From NCBI RefSeq assembly GCF_036965165.1, contig NZ_JBALOX010000038.1:1-46640 (forward strand): a stretch of DNA of 46,640 bases, read 5' to 3'. The notes under the pieces are model-generated. The model did not search any database. It had not been told where the DNA came from and worked only from the letters and a program-made list of their open reading frames with translations. The position numbers and the translations under genes were made by a program. The stretch is from Ferdinandcohnia sp036965165 (GTDB lineage: Bacteria; Bacillota; Bacilli; Bacillales; Bacillaceae_L). Below, piece after piece: positions 15,505-25,489 of the stretch (position 1 is its first letter; the number at the start of each line of letters is the position of its first letter).

Positions 15505-17307
15505 ATTTCAAAGAAAAATAGCTCTCTAAATGAAAATCAGATTGAATTACTGCAAAAAGGAATTGAAAGTCTCCACAGTATTCAAGAATGGAAGCCATTA
15601 ACTGAAGCCATAGTGTTAGAGGGATTAAAATTAGTTGGTGGTGGAAAGGGGATCTTCTTTGTTTTTGATCAAAGTTTAAAACAATTAATCCCTCAATCAA
15701 GTCAGAATCTGGATAAATTGGAGAAAAAAGAATTAATCGAATCGACACAACAAAAATTTCAGCAAATTGAGCTTCAAACTCAAAGAAACATAAAAGAAAA
15801 TGCTACCTATTTTTTCCCCATTACTAGACAAAAGGCTTTTACTGGAGTCTTAGTCATTATTCCACAGCAAGAAGAGGAACTATCAGAGAAACAGATAAAT
15901 ATTGTCAATTTCTTTATGCAATCAGTTCCAATTATCCTTGAAAACTCTCGCTTATTTTTGATCATGCAAAGGAAATCAGAAAGTCTCAACTTTATGACTC
16001 AATTACAAAGACTTGTTAACCAATATTCTTTTCAAGAAATTTTGGCAGAAATCGTTCAAAAGGTAGGAGAATTGTTGAATTCAGAAATGGCTGGCATCAT
16101 GTTGTATGATCCTGTACATAAGGAACTGAGATTGCAAAAACCAGCTTTTGGATCATGGAAAGATTCAATAATTGGACAGTATCGTGTTACCTTAACGGAA
16201 AAAAGCAATGCAAGAGATGTCTTTTTAACAGGAATTCCGGCAATCACATACGATGCTCAGTCTGATACACGCTTTAACCAAAATTATGTAAAACTATTTA
16301 AAGCTACATCTATCATTACCGTTCCACTAGTGGTCGATAATAAAAGAATTGGAATTCTTCATGCTATCAATAAAAATGACGGATATTTTACCCAAGATGA
16401 TTTAAATTTGCTAATGGACTTATCAGAACAATTAGGTCTTACAATAAATGCTGTACTTGAGATGTCTCATACAAAAACTCCAACAAATAAACGTTTAGAA
16501 ATTGAAAGATACCTTATGCATCAGCTTTTTGATTGTTTACTATTTAGTAATAGGGAAAAAGTAGACGAAGCCTATAGCATACTGAAAACATTGGAAATTA
16601 CATTAAAACCCCGGATTTCCATTTTGCGAATTGGTGCATATGATAATGGTGAATGGTTCAACTTAAGTTCCGAAAATGTCCCCAAAGGAATCAGCTCAAA
16701 AATGGAAGAACTATTAGGGAACCCATATATGATCTACAAAGATGGAGCAATGATTGTTCTTGTTTCGCATGATTCAGATAATGAAATACTGGATTTAAGC
16801 TACAAGCTTCAAGATATATTACATAAAAAATTTAATGTACATGCTAAGAATCGAAAACTAGAGATTTTCATTGGAGTGGGTGAATCTGTAGGGTCAATCG
16901 AGTTGACAGAACATTCCTATCAACAAGCAAGTCAAATCTTAAATGCACTTCCTAGAATTAGGCATCTTGGGAATGTTGGTTATTATCCAGCGTGTGGAAG
17001 TTGGACATTGCTTTCGAGTATAATCCTGTTTGATGAAAGAAACGTAAGCGCATACACTAGCCTATACTTAAAAAAGATAAATGAGTTGAAAAATTCTAAA
17101 GAAATTAAAGAAACCTTGGAGGTCTATTTAAAGCATAATGGTCAAATTAAGAAGGCTGCAGAGGAATTATTTGTCCATCAAAATACATTGAAGTATCGTA
17201 TCGAAAAAATAACTGATATGACCGGGTTTGATCTAGGGGATTCTGAAGTAAGACTTAGTCTATCTTTAGCATTGCGGTTAGAGCATTTAATGTATAGTAG
17301 GGTTTAG
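15505..17307 (+). CDS. PucR-family transcriptional activator with GAF domain(s), apparent ATT start
   Basis: Predicted substrate-sensing activator of the carboxylase operon downstream. In 600-aa numbering, an N-terminal GAF-like sensor (about 25-160) is followed by a second GAF (about 190-310), then a CdaR GGDEF-like region (IGVGESVGS, EHSYQQASQIL) and the C-terminal PucR helix-turn-helix (HNGQIKKAAEELFVHQNTLK, then YRIEKI). The only standard start, GTG at 15613, has no ribosome site and would cut the first GAF. The open frame reaches back to a stop at 15478, with GGGAGGTGG at 15490-15498 and an in-frame ATT at 15505 reading M-S-K-K-N if initiated. ATT initiation is rare; a base error of an ATG is the alternative. 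Confidence 0.82.
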   Translation: MSKKNSSLNENQIELLQKGIESLHSIQEWKPLTEAIVLEGLKLVGGGKGIFFVFDQSLKQLIPQSSQNLDKLEKKELIESTQQKFQQIELQTQRNIKENATYFFPITRQKAFTGVLVIIPQQEEELSEKQINIVNFFMQSVPIILENSRLFLIMQRKSESLNFMTQLQRLVNQYSFQEILAEIVQKVGELLNSEMAGIMLYDPVHKELRLQKPAFGSWKDSIIGQYRVTLTEKSNARDVFLTGIPAITYDAQSDTRFNQNYVKLFKATSIITVPLVVDNKRIGILHAINKNDGYFTQDDLNLLMDLSEQLGLTINAVLEMSHTKTPTNKRLEIERYLMHQLFDCLLFSNREKVDEAYSILKTLEITLKPRISILRIGAYDNGEWFNLSSENVPKGISSKMEELLGNPYMIYKDGAMIVLVSHDSDNEILDLSYKLQDILHKKFNVHAKNRKLEIFIGVGESVGSIELTEHSYQQASQILNALPRIRHLGNVGYYPACGSWTLLSSIILFDERNVSAYTSLYLKKINELKNSKEIKETLEVYLKHNGQIKKAAEELFVHQNTLKYRIEKITDMTGFDLGDSEVRLSLSLALRLEHLMYSRV

Positions 17308-17308
17308 G

Positions 17309-17343
17309 AAAATGACTATTTAAAAAAATGGTCATTTTTTTTT
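17309..17343 (+). terminator. Terminator after the PucR regulator
   Basis: AAAATGACTATT pairs with AATGGTCATTTT and runs into a long T-tract. It insulates the regulator from the catabolic operon. Confidence 0.85.
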
Positions 17344-17439
17344 GTTACTAGAAGACAAAGTTTCGAAAAAAATAATTGATATTTTTGTAGGTTAACTACG
17401 TGGTTACGTTGCTTTGTATTCTGTACAATTAAGACGTAA

Positions 17440-17466
17440 TATTCGAAATTATTAAAAATTCGAATA
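17440..17466. promoter_or_regulatory. Inverted repeat upstream of the carboxylase operon
   Basis: TATTCGAA and TTCGAATA form perfect 8-bp arms around an 11-bp A+T spacer, ending just before the ribosome site of the CoA ligase gene. It could be an operator or a leader hairpin. The region 17344-17440 upstream must hold the promoter, but no clear sigma-A pair is seen. Confidence 0.45.
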
Positions 17467-17484
17467 GAGGAGAGGAGGCTAATC

Positions 17485-18804
17485 TTGTTCACATATCAGA
17501 AGTCAGTTGAGGAACAAATATCGCCAGAGAAACTTAAGCTTTTACAGGAAGAAAAGTTACGAAAGCAAGTCCAGTATATGTATCAGAATTCCCCCTTGTA
17601 TGCTTCTAAATTGGATGAAGCAGGAATCCACCCTTTGGAAATTGAGACACTTGAAGATTTACAAAAGCTGCCTTTTACAGAGAAATTTGAAATTCGTAAA
17701 AGCCAAGAAGACACCTCTGATCTAGGTTTACACCAATGTATTGATTCAAATAAGATTATAAGAATTCACTCATCATCTGGTACAACAGGAAGACCTACAT
17801 ATGTAGGGATTACCAAAAAGGATAGTGCTGTGTGGACAGATATTGTATCAAGGGTATATTACACAGCTGGTGTAAGACCACATCATAAAGTTATTTTTGC
17901 GATGGGGTTGTCATTCTTTGTAGGTGGGCTCCCTTTAAAAGATGGAATTGAGAACTTAGGAGCTACCTTTATTCCAATTGGAACAGGTGCTTCTGAAAGA
18001 CTCGTTACAACATCTTTGCATTTAAAACCTGATGTGCTTTTATGTACCCCATCTTATGCTAAATATCTTGTAGACTATATTCGTTCAATTGGTATGAATC
18101 CAAGAGATTTAGGATTTACGTTAATTGGTACAGGTGGTGAACCAGGTGGTGGTTTACCAGAGGTTAAGCAAAGGATTGAACAGGATTGGGGTGCAAGGGT
18201 TTTTGAAGCAATGGGAAATGCTGATATGGCACCCGTTCTTTTCTCAGAATGCCCAGCTGGAGATGGTATGCATTTTGTAGCTCCAGACTATGTAATCTGT
18301 GAACTAATTGATCCAGACACTGGTAAGGTTAAGCCTTTTGAGGATGGAAATGAAGGGGAGTTAGTATATACAGCGATTGATAGAGAATGTGTACCACTAT
18401 TAAGATTTCGAACAAGAGATTTAATCTCGATAAAAACTGGTAAATGTTCATGTGGAAGCACTAGTTTTCGAATTCGATGCATTGGTCGAACAGATGATAT
18501 GTTAATCATTCGGGGCGTGAATGTTTTCCCATCGGCAATAAAAGATGTAGTAAGTAGTTTCTATCCGAGAACAACAGGAGATATCCAAATTCTATTAGAA
18601 CAACCAGGCCCTGCAATCGAACCACCATTGCAAATTAAGGTGGAGCATGGGATGAACTCAGAAAAGGATTTATCGATGCTGAAAAAAGAATTAGAGGAAA
18701 CGTTAAGAGCCAAGCTCATGTTTCGTGCAAATGTTCAATTAGTTCCTGAGGGTACTTTACCTCGCTTTGAAATGAAAACAAAGTATGTCAAAGAAATCTA
18801 CTAA
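17485..18804 (+). CDS. PaaK-like AMP-dependent CoA ligase (phenylacetate-CoA ligase family)
   Basis: Adenylates a carboxylic acid with ATP and transfers it to CoA. At 439 aa it has the length of phenylacetate-CoA ligases. The P-loop is SSSGTTGRPT (residues about 95-104); further motifs are TGGEPGGGLPEV, EAMGNADMAPVLFSECPAG, LLRFRTRDL and GRTDDMLIIRGVNVFPSAI. A CSCGS cluster precedes the last. The TTG start is supported by AGGAGG 6 nt upstream. It is the first gene of a six-gene operon with carboxylase-type subunits, so it likely activates the carboxylation product, as benzoylacetate-CoA ligase does beside acetophenone carboxylase. Substrate not determinable from sequence. Confidence 0.88.
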   Translation: MFTYQKSVEEQISPEKLKLLQEEKLRKQVQYMYQNSPLYASKLDEAGIHPLEIETLEDLQKLPFTEKFEIRKSQEDTSDLGLHQCIDSNKIIRIHSSSGTTGRPTYVGITKKDSAVWTDIVSRVYYTAGVRPHHKVIFAMGLSFFVGGLPLKDGIENLGATFIPIGTGASERLVTTSLHLKPDVLLCTPSYAKYLVDYIRSIGMNPRDLGFTLIGTGGEPGGGLPEVKQRIEQDWGARVFEAMGNADMAPVLFSECPAGDGMHFVAPDYVICELIDPDTGKVKPFEDGNEGELVYTAIDRECVPLLRFRTRDLISIKTGKCSCGSTSFRIRCIGRTDDMLIIRGVNVFPSAIKDVVSSFYPRTTGDIQILLEQPGPAIEPPLQIKVEHGMNSEKDLSMLKKELEETLRAKLMFRANVQLVPEGTLPRFEMKTKYVKEIY

Positions 18805-18830
18805 ACTATAAAAATTAGGGAGGGTTTTAC

Positions 18831-20869
18831 ATGGCGCAATACACTGTCGATATTGATACAGGTGGAACTTTTACGGATGGGTTCTTTTCCTATGGGGATC
18901 GCTTTGAAGTGGTAAAAGTAGAAACGACGCCGCATGATTNNATTTAACCGTTTGTTTTAACAATTGCATTACGGAAGGTGCTAAGAGATTCGGTCGCGAA
19001 AATGTAAGCGATTTCCTTAAGGAAACGAAGACGATAAGACTTTCTACAACTGTTGGAACGAACTCCATTATCCAAAGAACTGGACCAAAGCTAGGGTTGA
19101 TAGTGACAAAAGGGTATGGAGAATCACTGTACCAAGATGGTAAAAACCCGATATTAAATTTTCTAATCCATGAAGATTTGATTGTTTCAATTGATGAAGA
19201 AGTATCTGAAAGTGGAGAAGTTGTTAAATCAGTCGGTGAAGCTGAAATAAGACGAGTAACAAAAAAATTATTAGAACTAGGTACAAGGGTAATCGTTGTG
19301 AGTCTAAAAAATGCTCATGCGAACAATCAAAACGAGAAACTAGTTCGAAAGATTATTCAAGAAGATTTTCCAAAGCATTATCTTGGTACAAAACCAATTC
19401 AACTCGGCAGTGATATTAGTTCACGATCCGATAATGGTATTCGAACAAATGCTGCAGTGGTAAATGCTTATCTACATCGCGATATGGTGAAGTATTTATA
19501 TAAAGCGGATGAGGGCTTAAGACAAAAAGGATATACAAAGCCATTGTTAATTGCTCATTCCAATGGTGGTGTCGCGCGTGTAGCAAAAACCAAAGCGCTG
19601 GATACGTACAATTCCGGTCCTGCTGCAGGATTAATGGGAACGAGATATATCGGTGAATTGTATGGTCTCGATAATATCATGTCTGTTGATGTGGGAGGAA
19701 CTAGTACAGACGTAGGATTGATTTCAAATGGTGAGCTTACATTTGATACAGAATCAAATATTGCAGAAATTCCTGTCCATGCTCCGTTAATCCACGTTCT
19801 ATCGGTAGGCGGTGGCGGTGGAACCATTGCTAAAGTAACTTCGGATGGAACATTTCAGCTAGGACCAGAAAGTGCAGGATCCGTTCCAGGACCAGCATGT
19901 TTTGGGCTGGGTGGAACAAAACCTACAGTCACAGATGCATGTGTAGTTCTCGGAATCGTTGACCCCGATTATTTCTTAGGTGGAACAAAAAAAATATCGA
20001 AAGAAAAAGCAGTCGAAGCTATTCAAAAATGGATCGCCACACCGTTAAATATTTCGAATGAAGAGGCGGCGACACTTATTGTTGATAAAATCGAACAAAT
20101 TGGTGCTGATACTCTAAAACAGCTTTCGAACGAAAGAGGAAAAGATATAACGAATTTCCAACTCTTTTCATTCGGTGGGGGCGGAGGCTTATTTTCTGCT
20201 GGAATGGCTAAGAAAAGTGGAATCAGTAAAATTTTCACATTCCCTTTTAGTTCTGTATTTAGTGCATTCGGTCTTTCAACAGCCGATATTGCCCATACGT
20301 ATCAGGAACGTGCCGATTTCCAATTTGGTCCTAATAAAGAGATGGGGGAATTTCTTATCAATGCAAATGTCAGCCTTGAAAAGATGAAAAAACTCTCTCA
20401 TCGTGATATGCGTGGAGAAGGATTTACCCCAGAATCCATACGATATGAAGTTTCCTTAGAGGTCGCATCAGAAGATGGAAAGGTCAGAGATATTTTCTTT
20501 TTACCTAGCGATGTTTTTCATAGCATAAATGAACAGTATCTAAAAGAAGAGTTGCAATCAATCGCTAAGCAATTAGATTCAGAGAGAATCACGATTGAGT
20601 TTGTACGTTTAAATAGTTACGTAAGTGTTTCTCACTTTGCGTTGCCATCCTTAGAGCTTGATAATACCATTCCTGAGCCTAAATCGATAAGACCAATTTA
20701 CTGGCAAGGAAATGTAATCAATACACATATTTATGACATTGAAGGTTTACAGCCTGGTCATAAAATTGATGGGCCAGCGGTTTTAGAAAGCTCCAATACA
20801 ACGATTGTTGTTCCGCTTGGTGCAAAGTTTAGAATGGACCAACATTTAAACGGAATTATGGAGGTGTAA
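18831..20869 (+). CDS. HyuA-like ATP-binding subunit (alpha) of a ketone-carboxylase-type enzyme; frame broken by NN join
   Basis: Hydantoinase/oxoprolinase-A superfamily (ASKHA fold) subunit. The ATG at 18831 follows GGGAGGG and begins MAQYTVDIDTGGTFTDGFF, the first phosphate loop. The frame breaks at NN (18940-18941). The NN is flanked on both sides by ATT; collapsing NN and one ATT copy removes 5 nt and restores H-D-L-T-V-C-F in frame, giving 677 aa. The gene is therefore probably intact. Later motifs are STTVGTNSIIQRTGPK, the second loop SVDVGGTSTDVGLI near 200 aa further, VGGGGGTI, and GPESAGSVPGPACFGLGG. It is one of two different HyuA-like subunits in the operon, and ends 2 bp before the small subunit. 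Confidence 0.88.
18940..18941. other. Assembly join (NN) inside the alpha subunit gene
   Basis: Two ambiguous bases flanked by the same three bases, ATT, on both sides. Treating the flanks as an unmerged overlap restores the reading frame, so this is an assembly artefact rather than a biological frameshift. Confidence 0.85.
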
Positions 20870-20871
20870 GA

Positions 20872-21234
20872 ATGAGAAAAAAGGTAACTGAGTATATTGC
20901 TATCGATTTACAGAAGGAAATGTGGGTTTGTGAGAAATGTGATCATGAATTGAATTCTGCACATGAGAATTACAAGAAAGGGTGCCTCATTTATGATCGT
21001 GACCCTAGTGAGATTCATCAAACACATATAGAAGGAGAATACACATTCTCTCCAGATGCAAATTGGGTTCGTTTAGTTGAATTTTATTGTCCTGGCTGCG
21101 GTACGTTGGTAGAAACAGAAGTTCTTGCACCTGGACATCCAATTACACACGACATTCAAATAGACCTAAAATCATTAAAACAAAGGGCTCTTGAAGAAGA
21201 AAAACAACAGAAGCAATTATTTAAAAATGTGTAA
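20872..21234 (+). CDS. Small zinc-binding subunit (gamma), acetone/acetophenone carboxylase type
   Basis: A 120-aa protein with two Cys pairs, VCEKCDHEL near residue 23 and FYCPGCGTLVETEV near 82, suited to bind one zinc ion. The tail APGHPITHDIQIDL is typical of the acetone carboxylase gamma family. Hydantoinases and oxoprolinases lack this subunit, so its presence marks the operon as carboxylase-like. It is tucked between the two HyuA-like genes (2-bp gap before, 14-bp gap after), with GGAGGTG inside the end of the alpha gene, indicating translational coupling. Confidence 0.85.
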   Translation: MRKKVTEYIAIDLQKEMWVCEKCDHELNSAHENYKKGCLIYDRDPSEIHQTHIEGEYTFSPDANWVRLVEFYCPGCGTLVETEVLAPGHPITHDIQIDLKSLKQRALEEEKQQKQLFKNV

Positions 21235-21248
21235 AGGAGGAAGAATAA

Positions 21249-23414
21249 ATGACAACAAAAATAAGAGCTACAATCGATATTGATATCGGGGGAACGTTTA
21301 CAGATTGCTTTATCCGATACGGAGATCGATCGGTTATTTCTAAGAGTCCAACAACTGGATATGACTTATCTGTAGGATTTATTAAAGCCATTGAAAATGG
21401 AGCGGAACTCCTTGACTTAGCCATTGATGAACTATTAGAAGAGACGGACATGATTCGTTATTCAACTACAGTTGCAATGAACAAACTAATTGAACGAAAA
21501 GGTCCAAAGCTTGGTTTTATCACAACTGAGGGATATGAAGATATGCTATATATCGGAAAGGGAAGCCAATGGCAAGATGGTATTAGTTCATTAGAAAGTA
21601 GGAAAATTGCTGAAGTAAGCAAGCCGATTCCGTTAATTCCGAGAGAAAATGTTGTAGGCGTAAAAGAGAGAATTGATTATATAGGTGAAGTAATTCGTCC
21701 ACTTGATGAAGAAGATTTTAAAGATAAACTGCAATATTTAGTTGACCAAGGAGTAATGGGCTTTGTTGTATCTACTTTATGGTCCTTTAAAAATCCTGTT
21801 CACGAAAAAAGAATTAAGGAGCTTATTGAAGAAGAATACCCAGAGTATTACCTTGGGAATATGCCTGTCGTTCTTTCGAGCGAGGTTATGCCTAAAAGAT
21901 ATGAGTATACTCGCTCAAATATGGCGATTTTAAACGCTTATCTTCACCAGGCAATGGCAGAAGAATTGTCTAATATTGGAGACGAACTACGCGATTTAGG
22001 GTACAAGAATCCACTTCTAATGGTTCACAATACAGGAGGAATGGCAGAGGTTTTCCGTACATCGGCAGTTAATACGTATAATGGAGGGCCAGTTGCTGGA
22101 ATCATTGGAAGCAATCAACTTGGTAAGTTATATGATTATCCTAATATTGTTGTTACGGATATGGGTGGCACGAGCTTTGATATTGGGCTTGTTGTGGACG
22201 GAGAAACAAATAATTATCAGTTTAAACCAGTAATTGATCGTTGGTTAGTTGATATGACGATGCTAGAAAGTAAATCAATTGGAACAGGTGGAGGCTCAAT
22301 TGCATGGATTAACGATGTACTAGGAGGTCGATTAGAGGTTGGACCTCGAAGTGCAGGTAGTTTTCCGGGTCCTGTAGCTTATGATCAAGGTGGGATGGAG
22401 CCAACAGTGACAGACGCAGACCTTGTATTAGGTTATCTAAACCCTGATTATTTTCATGGTGGAAACCTAACGTTAAATATTGAAAAAGCAAAACAAGTAA
22501 TCGAAGAAAAAATAGCTAAGCCATTAGGTGTAGATGTTTATGAAGCTGCTTATCTCATTAAAAAAGTTTGTGATGGAAATATGGCTAATATTATCCAGAA
22601 AGAAACCTCTCTTCAAGGATACGACCCTAAAGATTTCGTGCTATTTGCTTTAGGAGGTGGCGGTCCCGTACATGGTGCAGGTTTTGGATTTGAGGCAGAT
22701 ATTCCAAAAACGGTCGTTTTACAGCAATCGCCTGTATTCTGTGCCTTTTCATCATCTATGATGGATATCATGCACATTTATGAACAATCCAAACACATCA
22801 TTGTACTTGAGCCTGGAACAAAGAAGTTTTTAACTGATTATGAATCTCTTAATTCAGTCGTACGTGAACTCCAGGAAAAAGCCATCCGCGATATTACGGG
22901 GGAAGGATTCAATCCAGAGGATATTCAGTATCAATTAGAACTAGATATGAAATATGGTGGTCAGCTAAATATTAAAAGGGCCGTATCACCTTCCCTATTC
23001 TTAAACAGTCCTGAGGATGTTCAAAATCTATGGGATAGTTTTACAGAAGAATACTCTAATGCATACAGCTCTATTGCTGTTTACCCTGAAGGTGGAGTCG
23101 AAATCGAAAATATTGTCTTAAAAGCAATCGTTCCACAAGAGAAATTTAATTTTATTCAAAATGAAAATTCAGGTGAAAATGCAAGCCATGCCATCAAAGG
23201 AACTCGAAAAGCATACTGGCCGGAAGTTGATGGGTTTGTAGATACAAACATCTATCAGCTTCAAGATTTAAATAGTGGTAATAAAATTGAGGGTCCAGCC
23301 TTAATCGAATCACCACATACCACTGTTGTTTTACCACCTAATGTTGTTTATACAGTTGATCAATATTTAAATGGTTTAATCGAAAAGAAAACGGTTGAGG
23401 GGGTAACGGCATGA
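21249..23414 (+). CDS. Second HyuA-like ATP-binding subunit (alpha')
   Basis: A 721-aa ASKHA-fold subunit, paralogous to the 18831 gene but clearly diverged. It opens with RATIDIDIGGTFTDCFIRYG; other motifs are STTVAMNKLIERKGPK, VVTDMGGTSFDIGLV, GTGGGSIAWIND, GPRSAGSFPGPVAYDQGG and FALGGGGPVHGAGF. In acetophenone carboxylase the two HyuA-like chains are proposed to phosphorylate ketone and bicarbonate separately, and two distinct chains fit that design. AAAGGAGG precedes the ATG. The end overlaps the next gene by 4 bp (ATGA). Confidence 0.9.
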   Translation: MTTKIRATIDIDIGGTFTDCFIRYGDRSVISKSPTTGYDLSVGFIKAIENGAELLDLAIDELLEETDMIRYSTTVAMNKLIERKGPKLGFITTEGYEDMLYIGKGSQWQDGISSLESRKIAEVSKPIPLIPRENVVGVKERIDYIGEVIRPLDEEDFKDKLQYLVDQGVMGFVVSTLWSFKNPVHEKRIKELIEEEYPEYYLGNMPVVLSSEVMPKRYEYTRSNMAILNAYLHQAMAEELSNIGDELRDLGYKNPLLMVHNTGGMAEVFRTSAVNTYNGGPVAGIIGSNQLGKLYDYPNIVVTDMGGTSFDIGLVVDGETNNYQFKPVIDRWLVDMTMLESKSIGTGGGSIAWINDVLGGRLEVGPRSAGSFPGPVAYDQGGMEPTVTDADLVLGYLNPDYFHGGNLTLNIEKAKQVIEEKIAKPLGVDVYEAAYLIKKVCDGNMANIIQKETSLQGYDPKDFVLFALGGGGPVHGAGFGFEADIPKTVVLQQSPVFCAFSSSMMDIMHIYEQSKHIIVLEPGTKKFLTDYESLNSVVRELQEKAIRDITGEGFNPEDIQYQLELDMKYGGQLNIKRAVSPSLFLNSPEDVQNLWDSFTEEYSNAYSSIAVYPEGGVEIENIVLKAIVPQEKFNFIQNENSGENASHAIKGTRKAYWPEVDGFVDTNIYQLQDLNSGNKIEGPALIESPHTTVVLPPNVVYTVDQYLNGLIEKKTVEGVTA

Positions 23415-25462
23415 TTGATTTCGGAATTAATGAACGGATCCATCCAGAACCAATAGATGAATTTGAACAATTGGCCCTTGATAGTTTGAAGCCTGGTGAA
23501 TATGAAATTTATAGTGAAAAGTTAAACCAGTTAGTGCTTGAAGCAAAAGAAGTATTAACGAAAATCGGTGTTTCCTCCATGCTTCACTCAGGGGATATTG
23601 TTGTAGGCTTGTATACAGCAAAAGGGGACCTTGTTGCTGCCTATTGTGGAGTTTATCTACATGCTGTCACCACTCAAATTGGGATTAAATATATTCTTAA
23701 ACATTATAAGGACGATCCTACAATTGGAATTAACGAAGGTGACATTTTCTATGCAAACGAGGCGCTCTATGGAGGAGTTCATAACCCAGACCAGGTTGCG
23801 GTCATGCCTATTTTCCATAATGGAGAATTAGTTGCTTGGGCTGCAGCAGCGGTACATCAGCCTGAAACAGGTGCAATTGAACCCGGTGGAATGCCACTTA
23901 CAGCAAAGTCTCGCGCAGATGAAGGAATGAAATTGCCACCAATTAAAATTGGTGAAAACTATCAAATTAGAAATGATATGTTAAATATGATGGCAAACAT
24001 GGTTTCAAGGGCGCCAAGAATGCAAATTATTGACACAAAAGCTCGTGTTGCTGCGTGTGATCGTTTACGTGTTCGTGTTCAACAACTAATTGAGAAAAAA
24101 GGTGTAGAACTTGTAGTAGGTGTGATGAGAAAAATGTTAATTGTAGCAGAGGAAGGGGCGCGGAAACGTATTTCAAGCTGGCAGGATGGTGTATACCGCT
24201 CGGTTTCTTTCATGGATACAATGGGAACAAACGACTCATTAATGCGGTGCGCATTAACATTAACAAAAGAGGGAGACTCACTCACATTTGATTTCACAGG
24301 TTCATCACCTGAAAATGATGGTTCATTTAATAGTTTTATGCACATTGTTCGCGCACATATCGCAATCTATTTATTTGGTGTCCCTTTTGCAGATTTGCCA
24401 ACATCATCTGGAATTTTTTCGTCAATAAAGGTAATTGTTCCACAAGGTACATTTTTAAACGCAAATGTCGATGCATCTGTTGCTAACTCGCCGATTACAA
24501 ATAGTTGTGTTCTATCAACAACGTCTAATGCATTTGCAAAAATGCTTTATGCAAGTGGCGTAAAGGAACTTTCAACAAGTGGTTACGGGGCAGGTGGATG
24601 TGCTGTTGTAATTGCTGGTCAAAACCAATGGGGCGTCCCATTTGCTGATATGCTTGCAAACGTACTGAATAGTGAAGGTAGTGGAGCCAGAACACATCGT
24701 GATGGAGATAGCTCCTTCGGATTCCCTTGGGGCTGGTGGGGGAAAGCTCCAGATGTGGAAGATATGGAGAATGAACAGCCTCATGTCCATTTATATTTTA
24801 AGCATTGGAAGGATTCAGGAGGATTTGGAAAATATCGTGGCGGGGCTGGAACAAATGTAGCATGGGCTGTAAAAGGCGTTCCATTCTTAGTATACCAATC
24901 TATTATTAAGCATCATAAAGTTCCAATCACACAAGGGTTATTTGGTGGATATCCACCTCCTTCACATCCTGGTATAAAGATTGTTAATGCCAATTACTTT
25001 GAGAAAATGAAAAATGGTGATGCAGATATTCCTGTTAATACTGCGGACCTAGTAAGAAATCGCTCCATTGAAGGAGATTATTTGGTTGAGCGTGCACCAC
25101 GTCCAGCAGCACCTGTTCTCGAAGGCGATATATATGTGGCAAATTCCACTGGTGGTGGGGGCTATGGTGATGTACTGGATCGGGATCCGGAAAATGTAAT
25201 CAAAGATTTAAAGGACGAACTCATTTCAGATTGGGTAGCACAAAATATATATAAAGTTTCCTATGAACCTGAAACGTTAACTCTTGATGAGGTAAAAACT
25301 GAAAAGCTTAGAGAAGAAGAAAGAAAGGATCGCTTAGGACGAGGAAAGAGCTACGATGAATTTATGGTGGAGTGGTCTACAAAGCAACCGCCTGAAGAAG
25401 CGCTTGTCTACTATGGAAGTTGGCCAAATGCAGAGCCTTTACGACAAATTGTTCGTATGTAA
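23411..25462 (+). CDS. HyuB-like subunit (beta) of a ketone-carboxylase-type enzyme
   Basis: A 683-aa hydantoinase-B superfamily subunit. Characteristic stretches are GDIFYANEALYGGVHNPDQ, LTFDFTGSSPENDGSFNS, the Gly-rich GYGAGGCAVV and near the end DIYVANSTGGGGYGDVLDRD. In the acetophenone carboxylase core this chain carries the carboxylation site between the two ATP-binding chains. It overlaps alpha' by ATGA, which implies 1:1 translation. The next gene starts 27 bp later. Alternative identity as hydantoinase or acetone carboxylase beta is less likely given the two alpha chains and gamma. Confidence 0.9.
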   Translation: MIDFGINERIHPEPIDEFEQLALDSLKPGEYEIYSEKLNQLVLEAKEVLTKIGVSSMLHSGDIVVGLYTAKGDLVAAYCGVYLHAVTTQIGIKYILKHYKDDPTIGINEGDIFYANEALYGGVHNPDQVAVMPIFHNGELVAWAAAAVHQPETGAIEPGGMPLTAKSRADEGMKLPPIKIGENYQIRNDMLNMMANMVSRAPRMQIIDTKARVAACDRLRVRVQQLIEKKGVELVVGVMRKMLIVAEEGARKRISSWQDGVYRSVSFMDTMGTNDSLMRCALTLTKEGDSLTFDFTGSSPENDGSFNSFMHIVRAHIAIYLFGVPFADLPTSSGIFSSIKVIVPQGTFLNANVDASVANSPITNSCVLSTTSNAFAKMLYASGVKELSTSGYGAGGCAVVIAGQNQWGVPFADMLANVLNSEGSGARTHRDGDSSFGFPWGWWGKAPDVEDMENEQPHVHLYFKHWKDSGGFGKYRGGAGTNVAWAVKGVPFLVYQSIIKHHKVPITQGLFGGYPPPSHPGIKIVNANYFEKMKNGDADIPVNTADLVRNRSIEGDYLVERAPRPAAPVLEGDIYVANSTGGGGYGDVLDRDPENVIKDLKDELISDWVAQNIYKVSYEPETLTLDEVKTEKLREEERKDRLGRGKSYDEFMVEWSTKQPPEEALVYYGSWPNAEPLRQIVRM

Positions 25463-25489
25463 AATCTGTAAAAATGAAGGAGTTCTTTT

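Noticed and set aside
15613..17307. GTG at 15613 as start of the PucR regulator
   Set aside because: It has no ribosome site and truncates the sensor; an ideal site lies upstream of 15505.
18831..20869. Pseudogene by frameshift
   Set aside because: The shift coincides with an NN join and is repaired by collapsing a 3-bp flank overlap; the rest of the gene is intact with all motifs.
21249..25462. Hydantoinase or 5-oxoprolinase operon (HyuAB)
   Set aside because: Those lack the small Cys-pair subunit and a second distinct HyuA-like chain; the carboxylase reading explains more of the operon.
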